Source: Clostridium sp. 1001271B_151109_B4 (GTDB taxonomy: Bacteria > Bacillota > Clostridia > Clostridiales > Clostridiaceae). Taken from it: a DNA stretch of 64,000 nucleotides. The notes under the pieces are model-generated. The model was not told where the DNA came from. It was given only the letters and a program-made list of their open reading frames with translations, and ran no database searches. Numbering within the stretch: the first letter of the stretch is position 1; each line of letters begins with the position of its first letter. This document shows positions 36,465-46,301 of the stretch, one piece after another. The stretch lies in assembly GCF_015670405.1 (NCBI RefSeq), contig NZ_JADPBQ010000002.1, positions 124,001-188,000 on the forward strand. The letters are read 5' to 3'. The position numbers were made by a program, and so were the translations under genes.

Positions 36465-37801
36465 TATTTTATTTCCTCCTGACACGCATCATTTATTATG
36501 CTTACTATATCTTCTCCTGTATGATCACATACAAGAACTTTAACCCCTAACTCTCTTTCTATATCTTCTATTCTTGTATCATCTAGCATGATATATTCAG
36601 CTGGACCTAATTCATATCCTTTTCTAAACATATTGTTTGACATGATTAAGTACTCACTATTAATTTTTCCTTTTAATTGTCCAATAATATCAGTTCCAGT
36701 AAGAAGCCCTGCAACAGTTATTGTTTCACCAAAGAAATTATTAATAATTTCATATGTATCTATTTTAATATTAGGGTTAGCGTTCATTAACTTTTCCATT
36801 CCACTTTTTACTTCTTCATAAGCAAGTTTACCTGTTGGTACTGAAAAGGTTCCTTTTATATTTTTATTCAAATCTTGAGCTGTATAGTTTATGGATTCTC
36901 TAAAACATCTAATCATTCCAATTCCATCTTCTATTTGCTCATATCCATTATAAAAATCTTCATCAGGTACATCTATACCTGATACTAAATAAAACTCATC
37001 AGAAAATCTTACAAATGGATCATTTATCTCTTCCATAAATCTTTTTTGGAATTCCATAATCATTTCTAATTCTTTTCTTGCAGTTTCTTCATTAAATGTT
37101 TTTACTTTAACTAATCCTTCTCTATATTTTGTAACTCCAATAGGCACTACTGCAATATTGGCAACTGAAGGATATAATTCATATAACTCAGTAATTGTCC
37201 TCTTAAGCTCCTCACCATTATTTACTTCAGGTATAAGAACTATTTGACAATGCATTTCTATTCCAGCTTCAGCTAGTCTTTTCATTCTATCATAAACTGC
37301 ACCTGCAAATCTATTGCTAAGCATTTTTACTCTTAACTCTGGATTTGTTGTATGCACCGAAATATTTATAGGACTTATTCTGTATTTAATAATTCTATCT
37401 ATATCTTCTTCTTTCATATTAGTTAAAGTAACAAAGTTACCTTGAAGGAAAGAAAGACGCGAATCATCATCCTTAAAATATAAACTTTCTCTCATCCCTT
37501 TAGGATTTTGGTCTATAAAGCAAAACATACATTTATTACTGCATCTTTTTGCTTTATCCATAATACCTCCACCAAATTCTAGGCCCAATTCTTCTCCATA
37601 GTCTTTTTCTATTTCGTAATCCCAGACCTCTCCATTTGGCTTTTGTATTTCTAAAACTATTTCTTCATCGTTAGTTAAAAACCTGTAGTCTATAATATCA
37701 ACTATCTTTTCTCCATTTACTGATAATAAAATATCATTTTCTTCAATGCCTACTTCTTCAGCAATACTATCAGGCATTACACTTGTTATTACATTTTTCA
37801 T
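36464..37801 (-). CDS. PDZ/radical-SAM-like DUF512 family protein
   Basis: 445 residues. N-terminal PDZ-like domain (about 1-60), then a cysteine cluster [16 protein letters not shown] typical of the radical SAM-like CxxxCxxC site, a TIM-barrel middle with [15 protein letters not shown], and the C-terminal DUF512 region. Conserved upstream of der in clostridia; the reaction is unknown. The start follows AGGAG by 7 nt. One-base overlap with der suggests coupled translation, so a link to ribosome or envelope assembly is possible. Confidence 0.9.
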   Translation of the reverse strand: MKNVITSVMPDSIAEEVGIEENDILLSVNGEKIVDIIDYRFLTNDEEIVLEIQKPNGEVWDYEIEKDYGEELGLEFGGGIMDKAKRCSNKCMFCFIDQNPKGMRESLYFKDDDSRLSFLQGNFVTLTNMKEEDIDRIIKYRISPINISVHTTNPELRVKMLSNRFAGAVYDRMKRLAEAGIEMHCQIVLIPEVNNGEELKRTITELYELYPSVANIAVVPIGVTKYREGLVKVKTFNEETARKELEMIMEFQKRFMEEINDPFVRFSDEFYLVSGIDVPDEDFYNGYEQIEDGIGMIRCFRESINYTAQDLNKNIKGTFSVPTGKLAYEEVKSGMEKLMNANPNIKIDTYEIINNFFGETITVAGLLTGTDIIGQLKGKINSEYLIMSNNMFRKGYELGPAEYIMLDDTRIEDIERELGVKVLVCDHTGEDIVSIINDACQEEIK

Positions 37802-37872
37802 AATGTCACTCCTATAATTACCTACCATCTCTATGTTATATTAACCTAATATTTTTATTTTTGTCAACTAAC

Positions 37873-37905
37873 AAAAAAAGAATATAGGTTTCCCCCATAT
37901 TCTTT
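37873..37905 (-). terminator. Terminator of the pst-phoU operon
   Basis: Minus-strand AAAGAATAT/ATATTCTTT, 9-bp perfect stem, 11-nt loop, then T7. It starts a few bases after the phoU stop codon. Confidence 0.85.
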
Positions 37906-37909
37906 ATTA

Positions 37910-38569
37910 TTACTCATTTAAATCTACATAATCACCTTTTGAAGAAAAAATTATCCATTCACAAATATTTGTAACATGGTCCCCAACTCTTTCTAGGTAT
38001 TTAGATGCAAATAATATTTGTGCTCCCTTATTTATCATTGCTTCATCTTTTGCCATCTTCTTTAACATATCATTAAATAATCCACGATATAAAATATCAA
38101 CTTCATCATCCATTTTGCAAATTTCATAAGCAGCTTCTACATCACTTGCAACAAATGCTTCTATTGATTTTTTTATCATTTTTCTCAAAATATCTACCAT
38201 TTGCCAGATTGGTTCACATTCTTCACCTAATACATCAAGTTCTACTCTTTGAGCAATTTTACAAATATCAACTGCATAATCAGCCATTCTTTCTAAATCC
38301 GTAACTATCTTTGAAGTAGTAAATATCTTTCTTAAATCAGTTGCTACAGGAGATTCCATAGCCATGAACTTTAAGCATTGCTCTTCAATTTTTCTATTTA
38401 ATTCATCAACCTTATCATCATTATCCATTACTTGCTTTGCAAGGGCCATATCCTTGTTTTTAAAAGCTTCTATACTATTATATATTTGCTTTTCTACTAA
38501 ACTTCCCATTTCAGCAAGCTCAGATTTTAGAAGTTTCATTCTTTTATCTAAAAGATTTCTTGTCATCAT
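37910..38569 (-). CDS. phoU: Phosphate signalling complex protein PhoU
   Basis: 219 residues, all-helical tandem PhoU repeats, with metal-binding acidic motifs EIxxxVxxxDxxVD-like in VMDNDDKVDELNRKIE and CKMDDEVDILYRG. PhoU links the Pst transporter to the PhoR histidine kinase and keeps the Pho response off when phosphate is plentiful. Two adjacent ATGs; GGGAG sits 4 or 7 nt away, so the second ATG (37910-38566) is equally possible. Last gene of the pst operon. Confidence 0.97.
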   Translation of the reverse strand: MMTRNLLDKRMKLLKSELAEMGSLVEKQIYNSIEAFKNKDMALAKQVMDNDDKVDELNRKIEEQCLKFMAMESPVATDLRKIFTTSKIVTDLERMADYAVDICKIAQRVELDVLGEECEPIWQMVDILRKMIKKSIEAFVASDVEAAYEICKMDDEVDILYRGLFNDMLKKMAKDEAMINKGAQILFASKYLERVGDHVTNICEWIIFSSKGDYVDLNE

Positions 38570-38663
38570 CTCACTCCCTACTTACTTAATTCTATTCAAA
38601 TGATTTTTATATTAAAACTTTAATTTACACCTAGCAATACTTAAATTTATCCATTTCTAAATT

Positions 38664-39428
38664 TTAGCCGAATCTTCCTGTGATATAATCCTCTGTTCTC
38701 TTATCCTTTGGTCTGTAGAATATATCCTCCGTCTTACCATATTCAATTACTTCACCTGATAAGAAAAATGCAGTTTTATCAGCAATTCTTCCTGCTTGTT
38801 GCATATTATGAGTGACAATTACTACAGTATATTGCTTCTTTAATTGATCCATAAGTTCTTCCATTTTGTTAGTTGAAATAGGATCTAATGCAGATGTAGG
38901 CTCATCCATTAATATTATTTCTGGTGAAACTGCTATAGTTCTAGCAATACATAATCTTTGTTGTTGACCACCTGAAAGACCTAACGCAGATTTTTTTAAT
39001 CTATCTTTAACTTCATCAAAAAGAGCTGCACCTCTTAAACTTGTTTCTACTATTTCATCTAATTTCTTTTTATCTTTAATTCCATGAATTCTTGGTCCAT
39101 AAGCTATGTTGTCATAAATTGACATAGGGAATGGATTAGGCTTTTGGAATACCATTCCAACTTTTTTTCTTAAATCTATTTCATCATAATCTTTATATAT
39201 ATCTTTTCCATCTATTAATATTTGACCATTAATCTTTACACCTTCAATTAAGTCATTCATTCTATTTAAAGTTCTTAAGAATGTTGATTTACCACATCCT
39301 GAAGGACCTATTAATGCCGTAACCTTTTTTGATTCTATATCTAAATTTATGTTTTTTAATGCTTTATTATCACCATAAAACAGTTCTAAATTTTTAACCT
39401 GAATCTCAGGCTTAATTATATTTGACAT
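38664..39428 (-). CDS. pstB: Phosphate ABC transporter ATP-binding protein PstB
   Basis: 254 residues, the normal PstB length. [23 protein letters not shown] (Walker A plus PstB-specific RTLNRMND), [16 protein letters not shown] (signature) and [12 protein letters not shown] (Walker B). Cytoplasmic ATPase that powers high-affinity phosphate import with PstA and PstC. A gap of about 95 nt separates it from both phoU and pstA; no hairpin of note found there. Confidence 0.98.
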   Translation of the reverse strand: MSNIIKPEIQVKNLELFYGDNKALKNINLDIESKKVTALIGPSGCGKSTFLRTLNRMNDLIEGVKINGQILIDGKDIYKDYDEIDLRKKVGMVFQKPNPFPMSIYDNIAYGPRIHGIKDKKKLDEIVETSLRGAALFDEVKDRLKKSALGLSGGQQQRLCIARTIAVSPEIILMDEPTSALDPISTNKMEELMDQLKKQYTVVIVTHNMQQAGRIADKTAFFLSGEVIEYGKTEDIFYRPKDKRTEDYITGRFG

Positions 39429-39523
39429 ATTTACACCTCAAAATCTTATGATTTTCTTTCATTAAAATAATTGCTTATCATAATAAAAACTATTAATTAT
39501 TTCACTATACTCAAAATTAAACA

Positions 39524-40348
39524 TTAGTAATTTGCTTTATTAAATTTCTTGCTCACAAACTTTGCTAAAATATTTAATACTAAAATCATTACAATTAAAA
39601 CTATTCCAGCTGCAGCTGCTGAGGCAATATCACCCTTCTCCTTAGTCTCAAGGAATGCATGAACTGTTAAAGTTCTACCACTTGCCATTATACTAGTAGG
39701 CACCTTATAAACTGTACCTGCGGTTAAGAAAAGTGCTGCTGATTCTCCAATCACACGCCCCATTGATAGTATTACTCCTGAAAGTATTCCTGGAATTGCA
39801 CTTGGAAGTATAACTTTGTATAAAGTTTGGAATCTTGTTGCCCCAAGCCCAAGTGAAGCTTCTCTATATGATGGTGGAACTACCTTTAAAGCTTCTTCTG
39901 TTGTACGAATAATTACTGGTAAAATTATTATTGCAAGAGTCAAAGATCCTGCTATAAGTGAATATCCAAATTTTAATGTTGTTACAAAAAATGCTGCACC
40001 AAATAATCCATATACGATTGATGGTATACCTGCAAGAGATTCAGTTGAATATCTAATTATTCTAACTAATCTTCCTTGCTTAGCATATTCTTGCAAATAA
40101 ACTGCTGCTAATACACCTATTGGTGTAGCAATAACTAATGATAATCCAATAGTATATAAAGTTGAAATTATAAATGGCTTAATTCCACCACCACCTGATG
40201 GTTTATATTCACCAAATAAATAATTAAAGTTTATAAGTTTATATCCTTTTAAAAATATAAATCCTATTATAAATACTAAAATTCCAACAGTTATTAATGC
40301 TGATAAATATAATAATATCTTTAAGATATTTTCTTTAAATTTTCTCAT
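39524..40348 (-). CDS. pstA: Phosphate ABC transporter permease PstA
   Basis: 274 residues with about six membrane helices. The EAA-type loop reads EALKVVPPSYREASLGLGATRFQTLYKVILP, contacting PstB. It pairs with PstC as the membrane channel for phosphate. Starts 2 nt after the pstC stop codon. Confidence 0.97.
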   Translation of the reverse strand: MRKFKENILKILLYLSALITVGILVFIIGFIFLKGYKLINFNYLFGEYKPSGGGGIKPFIISTLYTIGLSLVIATPIGVLAAVYLQEYAKQGRLVRIIRYSTESLAGIPSIVYGLFGAAFFVTTLKFGYSLIAGSLTLAIIILPVIIRTTEEALKVVPPSYREASLGLGATRFQTLYKVILPSAIPGILSGVILSMGRVIGESAALFLTAGTVYKVPTSIMASGRTLTVHAFLETKEKGDIASAAAAGIVLIVMILVLNILAKFVSKKFNKANY

Positions 40349-40350
40349 TT

Positions 40351-41244
40351 TTACTTACCTTCCTTATTAGAAAGTTTAGAAATAACTAAATTTAATATTA
40401 AGATGAATGCAAATAATACAACACCTGTAGCAAATAATAACTCTTGGTGTGATTGAGTTGCATATCCCATTTCTAAAGCTATATTACTTGTAAGAGGTCT
40501 AACCTTATCAAAAATAGATGTAGGTATTTGAACTGAATTTCCGCCAACCAATATAATAGCCATTGTTTCTCCAATTGCTCTACCACAGCCTAAAACTATG
40601 GCTGCAAGTATACCTGACTTTGCTGCAGGTACAACAACCTTAAACGTTGTTTCTATATGTGAAGCTCCAAGTGCAAGAGATCCTTCTTTATAACTTTTAG
40701 GAACAGCTTTTATTGCAGTAGTAGAAACTGAAATTATTGTTGGAAGCATCATAATTGCTAAAACTATAATTACTGCTAATAAGCTTTGTCCTTGTGGTAA
40801 ATTAAAGGTATTCTGTATCCATGGAACAATTACTGCCAAACCAAATAATCCGTATAATACAGATGGAATTCCAGCTAAAAGCTCAACTGCTGGAATAATA
40901 AATTTTGATACACCCTTTGGTGCAACTTCTGCAATAAATATTGCTGTTAACAATCCTATTGGTACCCCTATTATTAAAGCTCCTATCGTACCATAAATAG
41001 ATGCAATTATCATTGGTAATATACCATACTTTTGATTTTCTGATGTAGGATACCATTCAGTACCAAAAATAAATTGGGTAAATGATTTTCCTTCTACAAA
41101 AAATGGTCTCAATCCTTTATAAAATACAAATCCTATTATTAAAACTAAACTTATAACTGCTATAAGCGCACATATTAAAAATATTGTTCTCGTAGCTTTA
41201 TCTACGATGTATTTACTTTTATTTTTTTTATTTTCCTCTACCAT
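40351..41244 (-). CDS. pstC: Phosphate ABC transporter permease PstC
   Basis: 297 residues, six membrane helices, an EAA loop reading IKAVPKSYKEGSLALGASHIETTFKVVVP, and a conserved GIPSVLYGLFG segment shared with PstA. GGAGG lies before the ATG. It lies about 90 nt after pstS, with an attenuator hairpin in the gap. Confidence 0.97.
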   Translation of the reverse strand: MVEENKKNKSKYIVDKATRTIFLICALIAVISLVLIIGFVFYKGLRPFFVEGKSFTQFIFGTEWYPTSENQKYGILPMIIASIYGTIGALIIGVPIGLLTAIFIAEVAPKGVSKFIIPAVELLAGIPSVLYGLFGLAVIVPWIQNTFNLPQGQSLLAVIIVLAIMMLPTIISVSTTAIKAVPKSYKEGSLALGASHIETTFKVVVPAAKSGILAAIVLGCGRAIGETMAIILVGGNSVQIPTSIFDKVRPLTSNIALEMGYATQSHQELLFATGVVLFAFILILNLVISKLSNKEGK

Positions 41245-41290
41245 TTTAGTCCTCCTAATGGTAATAACACACTAATATTGATTTTTATAG

Positions 41291-41319
41291 TAAAAATGCC
41301 TCCTCCATAGAGGCATTTT
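41291..41319 (-). terminator. Attenuator hairpin between pstS and pstC
   Basis: Minus-strand AAAATGCCTC/GAGGCATTTT, 10-bp stem with a 7-nt loop followed by a short T tract, directly after the pstS stop codon. It would let the binding protein be made in excess over the membrane components. Confidence 0.75.
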
Positions 41320-41335
41320 CACAATATTTATTTTG

Positions 41336-42184
41336 TTATTCTATAGTTATTAATTTGTTATCCGCTACTATTTGTTGTCCTTCTGAGCTTAATACGAAGT
41401 CAACTAACTTTTGTCCTTCTTCTGTTAAATTATCTTTTGAAGTTACTAATAAGAAAGGTCTAGAAATCTTATAGTCTCCAGCTTTTACATTTTCAGCTGT
41501 TGGTTCAACATCATTAACATTTAAAGCTGAAACTGTATCATCAATATATTCGAAAGAAGCAAATCCAATTGCATTTACATTTCCAGCTACTGTAGTTTTA
41601 ACAGCTCCGCTACCATCTGAAATTGATGCATCTTTAGTTAACTCTTCTGATTTATATCCAACAATTTCTTGGAATGCATCTCTAGTTCCTGAACCTTCTT
41701 CTCTTGAAACAACTACGATTGGTGCATCTGATCCACCTAAGTCTTTCCAGTTTGTAATTTCACCTGTATATATTTTTTTAACATCTTCTAAAGTTATGTT
41801 TTTAACAGTATTTTTGGGATTTACTAATAAGGCAATTCCATCATATGCAACAGTAGTTGCTTCTACTGAACTCTTTTCTTCATCTTTTAATTCTCTTGAA
41901 GACATTCCTATTTCTGAAACTCCTCCAATAACATCTTTTATTCCTGCTCCTGAACCATTTTGTTGTATTTCTAATGTAACATTACTATTTTCTTCTTCAT
42001 AAATTTCTTGGACTTTTTCCATTAATGGACCTACTGAAGTTGAACCTGAAATTGAAATAGTTACCGCTCCTGAACCAGTTGTATCTCCTTCTGCTGATTC
42101 ATTAGATCCACATCCTACAAATGTTGCTCCAACCATAGTAACTAATAATGCCCCTACCATTAATTTCAATTTTTTACTTCTCAT
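41336..42184 (-). CDS. pstS: Phosphate-binding lipoprotein PstS
   Basis: 282 residues from an ATG with GGAGG 7 nt upstream; a further upstream in-frame start is unlikely. Signal peptide with positive start MRSKKLKL, hydrophobic core, and a lipobox FVGC at residues 22-25, so it is a membrane-anchored lipoprotein. ISGSTSVGPLMEK, SREEGSGTRDAF and GAVKTTV are phosphate-contact motifs. High-affinity phosphate capture for PstCAB. The Pho box upstream makes it a phosphate-starvation gene. Confidence 0.97.
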   Translation of the reverse strand: MRSKKLKLMVGALLVTMVGATFVGCGSNESAEGDTTGSGAVTISISGSTSVGPLMEKVQEIYEEENSNVTLEIQQNGSGAGIKDVIGGVSEIGMSSRELKDEEKSSVEATTVAYDGIALLVNPKNTVKNITLEDVKKIYTGEITNWKDLGGSDAPIVVVSREEGSGTRDAFQEIVGYKSEELTKDASISDGSGAVKTTVAGNVNAIGFASFEYIDDTVSALNVNDVEPTAENVKAGDYKISRPFLLVTSKDNLTEEGQKLVDFVLSSEGQQIVADNKLITIE

Positions 42185-42276
42185 TTTTATTCCTCCACTT
42201 TCATAAATGAATTTTTTATTCATATACCTTACACAAATAATATTATTCCTCTAAAGTTAAACTAATATTACTAAAA

Positions 42277-42314
42277 TGTTAAATAGAGTTAGAGAAATGT
42301 TAAGAGAATGTTAA
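42277..42314 (-). promoter_or_regulatory. PhoP (Pho) box upstream of pstS
   Basis: Four minus-strand TTAACA-like hexamers at 11, 11 and 10-nt spacing (starts 42314, 42303, 42292, 42282): three read TTAACA and one CTAACT. This direct-repeat pattern is that of Bacillus PhoP-binding sites. A -10-like TAATAT lies just downstream. The box lies about 95 nt before the pstS start. Confidence 0.88.
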
Positions 42315-42344
42315 ATAGGTATATTCTTGTCTTATTCTGTAATA

Positions 42345-42406
42345 ATAATAAAAAAAATAAAGATAAGCAGGAAACATAAAAACATTTCACCACATTATCT
42401 TTATTT
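42345..42406 (-). terminator. Terminator after phoR
   Basis: Minus-strand AAATAAAGATAA/TTATCTTTATTT, 12-bp perfect arms around a 28-nt loop, then TTTTT. It separates phoPR from pstS, so pst expression depends on the Pho-box promoter. Confidence 0.8.
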
Positions 42407-42431
42407 ACACTTTTATTAGCATTTATAATAA

Positions 42432-44111
42432 TTATTTTTTAATTTTAACAGTAAACGTACTTCCTACTCCAAGCTCTGATTCCACACTTATATCTCCATT
42501 AAACAACCTTACAATATGCTTAACTATAGCTAAACCTAATCCGGTTCCCCTAGTAGATCTTGATTTATCTACCCTATAAAATCTTTCAAATATTCTCGGA
42601 ATATCATTTTTAGGAATTCCTATACCATTATCACTAACTTTAAATATAAAGTATTTACCATCTAAAGTTAAATTAATTTTAACAATTGCTCCATCATTAG
42701 AATATTTAATTGCATTTTCAATTAAATTAAGACCTAATTGATGAAATTTATCTTTACTTCCTACAATCGTATCCTCAAATTCATCTTTATATTCAATAAC
42801 TATATTTTTCTTTAAAGCTTGATTTTTTACTATTTCTAGCACATTTTCAACCACTTCTCCTGGTTTAAAACATTCACTATCCATTTTGTGAAGATTTTCA
42901 ATATTAGAAAGCACCAAAATATCATTTATTAAATTAGTTAATCTTTCTGATTCTTTATCGATAATATCTAAAAACTTATTTTTAGTTTCATTATTTTCTA
43001 CATATCTTAATGTTTCTGAAAATCCTTTTATTGAAGTTAATGGCGTTTTTAATTCATGTGAAACATTTGCTACAAATTCACTTCTCATATTTTCTAATCT
43101 TTTAATATCAGTAATATCTAGCACAGATATTACAACACCTATGGTATTTTTTGAACCACTAATAATAGGTGCTTTCTTAACTCTTAATTCCCTTTCTACT
43201 GGATGGAATAATTTAATTTCTCTTGCAGCTATTTCAGGCATTTCTCTAATAAAGTTTATTAAATCATAATCTATAATACAATCTGATAAACTCTTTCCTA
43301 TAATATCTTCTTTTAAAGCAAATAACATTTTTGAATATGGATTAATTAAAATTATTTTTTCATTATTATCAATAGCAATAACTCCACTTTCCATACTTTC
43401 TAAAATAGCTTCAAGTTTATTTTGCTTATCTAATGAATCTTTTATCTTTATTTCAAGCTGATCCGCCATATTATTAAAAGTTTGTGCTAAAAATCCAATT
43501 TCATCATAATTATAAATAATTGCTCTTTTATTTAAATTACCATTTGCTATTTTAGTCGTAACTTTTTCAAGCTCCTTAATAGGATACACTATTATTCTTA
43601 CAAGCTTTATTGCAAATATTAAAGATAGTATAAATACAGCAATTACTATTGCAATATAATATTTTAAAGCTCCTGATGCAAATACCTTAATTGCAGTTAT
43701 TGGCACCGAACTTCTTAGAACAGTATTATCATCAATTTTAGTTGCATAATAAACTAAATTAGTTCCTAAACTTGCACTATACCTTACGCTACTGCCAGTC
43801 CCATTTTTAAAAGCATCAATAATTTCCTGCCTATTATTATGATTTTCTAGACCACTAACTTCATTATCAAAAATTACATCCCCATCTTTATTTACAAGAG
43901 TAAAACGAACTACATTACCTTTAAATTTATATAAAGATAAATCTATCTCATTAATAGTTTCTTCCTTTGCTAAAAGCGAATTATACAATGCTAAAGTTTC
44001 TTTTGCATCATTTATCGTACTAATATTAACTAATGCTATAAAAGAACTAGTTACTATTATTAAAGCAAATATTACAGTAATAATTACTGATGTTATAATT
44101 CTTTTTTTCAT
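42432..44111 (-). CDS. phoR: Sensor histidine kinase PhoR
   Basis: 559-residue membrane kinase of the phosphate two-component system. N-terminal helix (about 6-30), extracytoplasmic sensor (about 31-145), second helix (about 150-172), HAMP (about 173-225), PAS (about 230-335), HisKA with VSHELKTPLTSIKG (His352), and HATPase with NLIENAIKYS, DNGIGIP and GTGLGLAIVKHI. It phosphorylates PhoP. Its position next to phoP and pst makes PhoR the best assignment. It follows phoP by 3 nt. Confidence 0.93.
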   Translation of the reverse strand: MKKRIITSVIITVIFALIIVTSSFIALVNISTINDAKETLALYNSLLAKEETINEIDLSLYKFKGNVVRFTLVNKDGDVIFDNEVSGLENHNNRQEIIDAFKNGTGSSVRYSASLGTNLVYYATKIDDNTVLRSSVPITAIKVFASGALKYYIAIVIAVFILSLIFAIKLVRIIVYPIKELEKVTTKIANGNLNKRAIIYNYDEIGFLAQTFNNMADQLEIKIKDSLDKQNKLEAILESMESGVIAIDNNEKIILINPYSKMLFALKEDIIGKSLSDCIIDYDLINFIREMPEIAAREIKLFHPVERELRVKKAPIISGSKNTIGVVISVLDITDIKRLENMRSEFVANVSHELKTPLTSIKGFSETLRYVENNETKNKFLDIIDKESERLTNLINDILVLSNIENLHKMDSECFKPGEVVENVLEIVKNQALKKNIVIEYKDEFEDTIVGSKDKFHQLGLNLIENAIKYSNDGAIVKINLTLDGKYFIFKVSDNGIGIPKNDIPRIFERFYRVDKSRSTRGTGLGLAIVKHIVRLFNGDISVESELGVGSTFTVKIKK

Positions 44112-44114
44112 ACT

Positions 44115-44813
44115 TTAACAATTAGGATTAAATCTATATCCTACTCCTCTTATAGTTTCAATAAGCTTAGGATTTTTATCATCCTCTTCAACTTTCTTTC
44201 TTAAATATCTTATATGAACATCTACTGTTCGTGTTTCTCCTATGTATTCATATCCCCATATCTTATCTAGCAAAGTATCTCTGGTTAATATTTTTCCTTT
44301 ATTCCTAATTAAAATTTCAAGAAGCTCAAACTCTTTAAGAGTTAAATCTAACTTTTTATCTTTGACATGTATTTCTCTTTTTTCAAAATCAGCTTTTAAA
44401 TTTCCAAATACCAATACACTACTTTCTGGTTCAACCACAGAAAATCTTCTTAATACAGCCTTTACTCTTGCAAGTAATTCTCTAACAGAAAATGGTTTAG
44501 TAATATAATCATCTGCACCTAATTCTAATCCTAGTATTTTATCAAGTTCCTCACTTTTAGCAGTAAGCATTATTATTGGAGTGTTTCTTATTTCACTATT
44601 ACCTCTAACTTCCCTGCAAACATCATATCCATCTTTACCAGGAATCATTAAATCTAATAAAATTAATTTTGGCTTTTCTTCAATTGCAAGTTTTACTGCA
44701 TCAATTCCATTATTAGCTTTAATTATTTTATATCCATTATTCGTTAAATTAAAGCTTATAAGTTCTAAAATATGTTCTTCATCATCTACCACTAATATTT
44801 TTTCATTTGCCAT
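44115..44813 (-). CDS. phoP: Response regulator PhoP (OmpR family)
   Basis: 232 residues. Receiver domain (1-120) with DDEEH acidic pocket, Asp54 in LLDLMIPGKDGYD, and KPFSVREL; C-terminal OmpR winged helix with RTVDVHIRYLRKKVEED and GVGYRF. Activates pst under phosphate limitation. Starts 19 nt after pgeF, so phoPR may be cotranscribed with pgeF; no Pho box is visible right before phoP. Confidence 0.95.
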   Translation of the reverse strand: MANEKILVVDDEEHILELISFNLTNNGYKIIKANNGIDAVKLAIEEKPKLILLDLMIPGKDGYDVCREVRGNSEIRNTPIIMLTAKSEELDKILGLELGADDYITKPFSVRELLARVKAVLRRFSVVEPESSVLVFGNLKADFEKREIHVKDKKLDLTLKEFELLEILIRNKGKILTRDTLLDKIWGYEYIGETRTVDVHIRYLRKKVEEDDKNPKLIETIRGVGYRFNPNC

Positions 44814-44832
44814 TTTCTATCACCCCAAAATT

Positions 44833-45573
44833 TTATTTAATATAAATAAATGAAAATAATCTTCCATAAGTACCATTACTAGCTCTATAGGAAAATAATT
44901 TACTTTTCTTTTCACAATGTGTACAAAGCTTTAATGAATAAATATTTTCACTTTTTAACCCAATATTCTTTAAATCATGTTCTATACAAAGTTCCATACT
45001 TAAATTTCTTCCATTAAAAAGTTTTTCTGCCGGAATCGTATTAAATTTTTCAATAAATTTTTCTTTTAACTCTTCCGATATCTCATAGCAGCATTGTCTA
45101 ATATGCGGTCCAATATAAGCCTTTATATTCTTAACATTCGAGCCATATTCATTAATCATCTTTTCTACAGCTTTTTTGCTTATATCATTAAAGGTCCCCT
45201 TCCAACCACTATGAACAGCTCCAACTACACAATTAACCTCATCCAGTAATATTACAGGTACACAATCAGCTGTAAATGCACCAACTATAACAGACTTTTC
45301 ATTTGTTACTATTCCATCTCCTTCATTTTCAATAAATTCTTCGTCTTTACCCTTATAAACAAAAACCTTGTCACTATGTATTTGTCTAATATACTTAACT
45401 TCATTAACTTTAAAGTCTTCTTTTAATGATAAAAGGTTATTCATTCCATCTTCTGTGTGTCTATTAAAGCTTCTATTCATTTCTGCATTAGAAAATACTA
45501 CATTAATATTTTCACCTTCTAAAATCCAAAAATCCTTAAAAGCTTTAAAATCATTAACATTTAAATAATTCAT
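44833..45573 (-). CDS. pgeF: Peptidoglycan editing factor PgeF (YfiH/LACC1 family)
   Basis: 246 residues. GAVHSGWKGTFNDISKKA, TADCVPVIL and IGPHIRQCCYEIS give the conserved His/Cys/His site of the family. PgeF removes wrong precursors from peptidoglycan synthesis in E. coli, and family members also act on purine nucleosides as polyphenol-oxidase-like or phosphorylase enzymes. In clostridia the gene often lies near the sigE/sigG and nrdR region. No signal peptide. Confidence 0.93.
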   Translation of the reverse strand: MNYLNVNDFKAFKDFWILEGENINVVFSNAEMNRSFNRHTEDGMNNLLSLKEDFKVNEVKYIRQIHSDKVFVYKGKDEEFIENEGDGIVTNEKSVIVGAFTADCVPVILLDEVNCVVGAVHSGWKGTFNDISKKAVEKMINEYGSNVKNIKAYIGPHIRQCCYEISEELKEKFIEKFNTIPAEKLFNGRNLSMELCIEHDLKNIGLKSENIYSLKLCTHCEKKSKLFSYRASNGTYGRLFSFIYIK

Positions 45574-45754
45574 AATCCACCCCTATATTTCTATATCTGT
45601 ATTTTAACATTTTAGATATTCATTTACCAATTAATCTAAACAACTTTTAACACGATTTTAACTTTGAAAAAACACTCAGTAATTTATTTTATATATAAGC
45701 CTTACCTAAATTAAAATATTTCTTTAATTATAGTCATTAATTTATTATATCTAT

Positions 45755-45778
45755 AAAAAAGACTACCCATAGGTAGCC
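45755..45778 (-). terminator. Terminator after nrdR
   Basis: Minus-strand GGCTACC/GGTAGTC (one G-U pair) with a 4-nt loop, then T6, a few bases after the nrdR stop codon. Confidence 0.85.
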
Positions 45779-45782
45779 CATT

Positions 45783-46241
45783 TTATTTATTATTTGTTCT
45801 TAATACATTTATCTCATCAATAAATGTAGTTATATCCTTAAATTCTCTATATACAGATGCAAATCTTACATATGAAACCTCATCAAGATTTTTCAATCTA
45901 TCCATTACCATTTCACCAATAACACTTGATTCAACTTCAGTTAACATATTATTTGAAATATTTTTTTCAATATCTTCTGCCAATTCTTCGATTTGCTTTC
46001 TAGATATAGGTCTCTTTTGACATGCAATAATAAGCCCATTTACAATTTTTTCTCTATTAAAGTTTTCCCTTGTAGAATCTCTCTTAACAACTAAAATCGG
46101 AATATCTTCAATTTTTTCATAAGTAGTGTATCTTCTACCACAACTACTGCATTCCCTTCTTCTTCTTATTGTTGTATTATCATCAGTGGATCTAGAATCT
46201 ACAACCTTACTTTCATCATAAAAACAAAAAGGACACTTCAA
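45783..46241 (-). CDS. nrdR: Transcriptional repressor NrdR
   Basis: 152 residues from a TTG start that gives the canonical MKCPFC N-terminus; a GTG three codons earlier is an alternative, and both have an AAGG-type SD. Zinc ribbon CPFC...CSSCGRRYTTYE, then an ATP-cone domain (about 48-140) that senses ATP/dATP. NrdR represses ribonucleotide reductase genes. Preceded by the ymxH gene. Confidence 0.95.
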   Translation of the reverse strand: MKCPFCFYDESKVVDSRSTDDNTTIRRRRECSSCGRRYTTYEKIEDIPILVVKRDSTRENFNREKIVNGLIIACQKRPISRKQIEELAEDIEKNISNNMLTEVESSVIGEMVMDRLKNLDEVSYVRFASVYREFKDITTFIDEINVLRTNNK

Positions 46242-46301
46242 ACAAATCACGCCTTTCCCTTATAGTTATATTTGTATTATACAATCTTTTTGTACTTAAT
46301 A

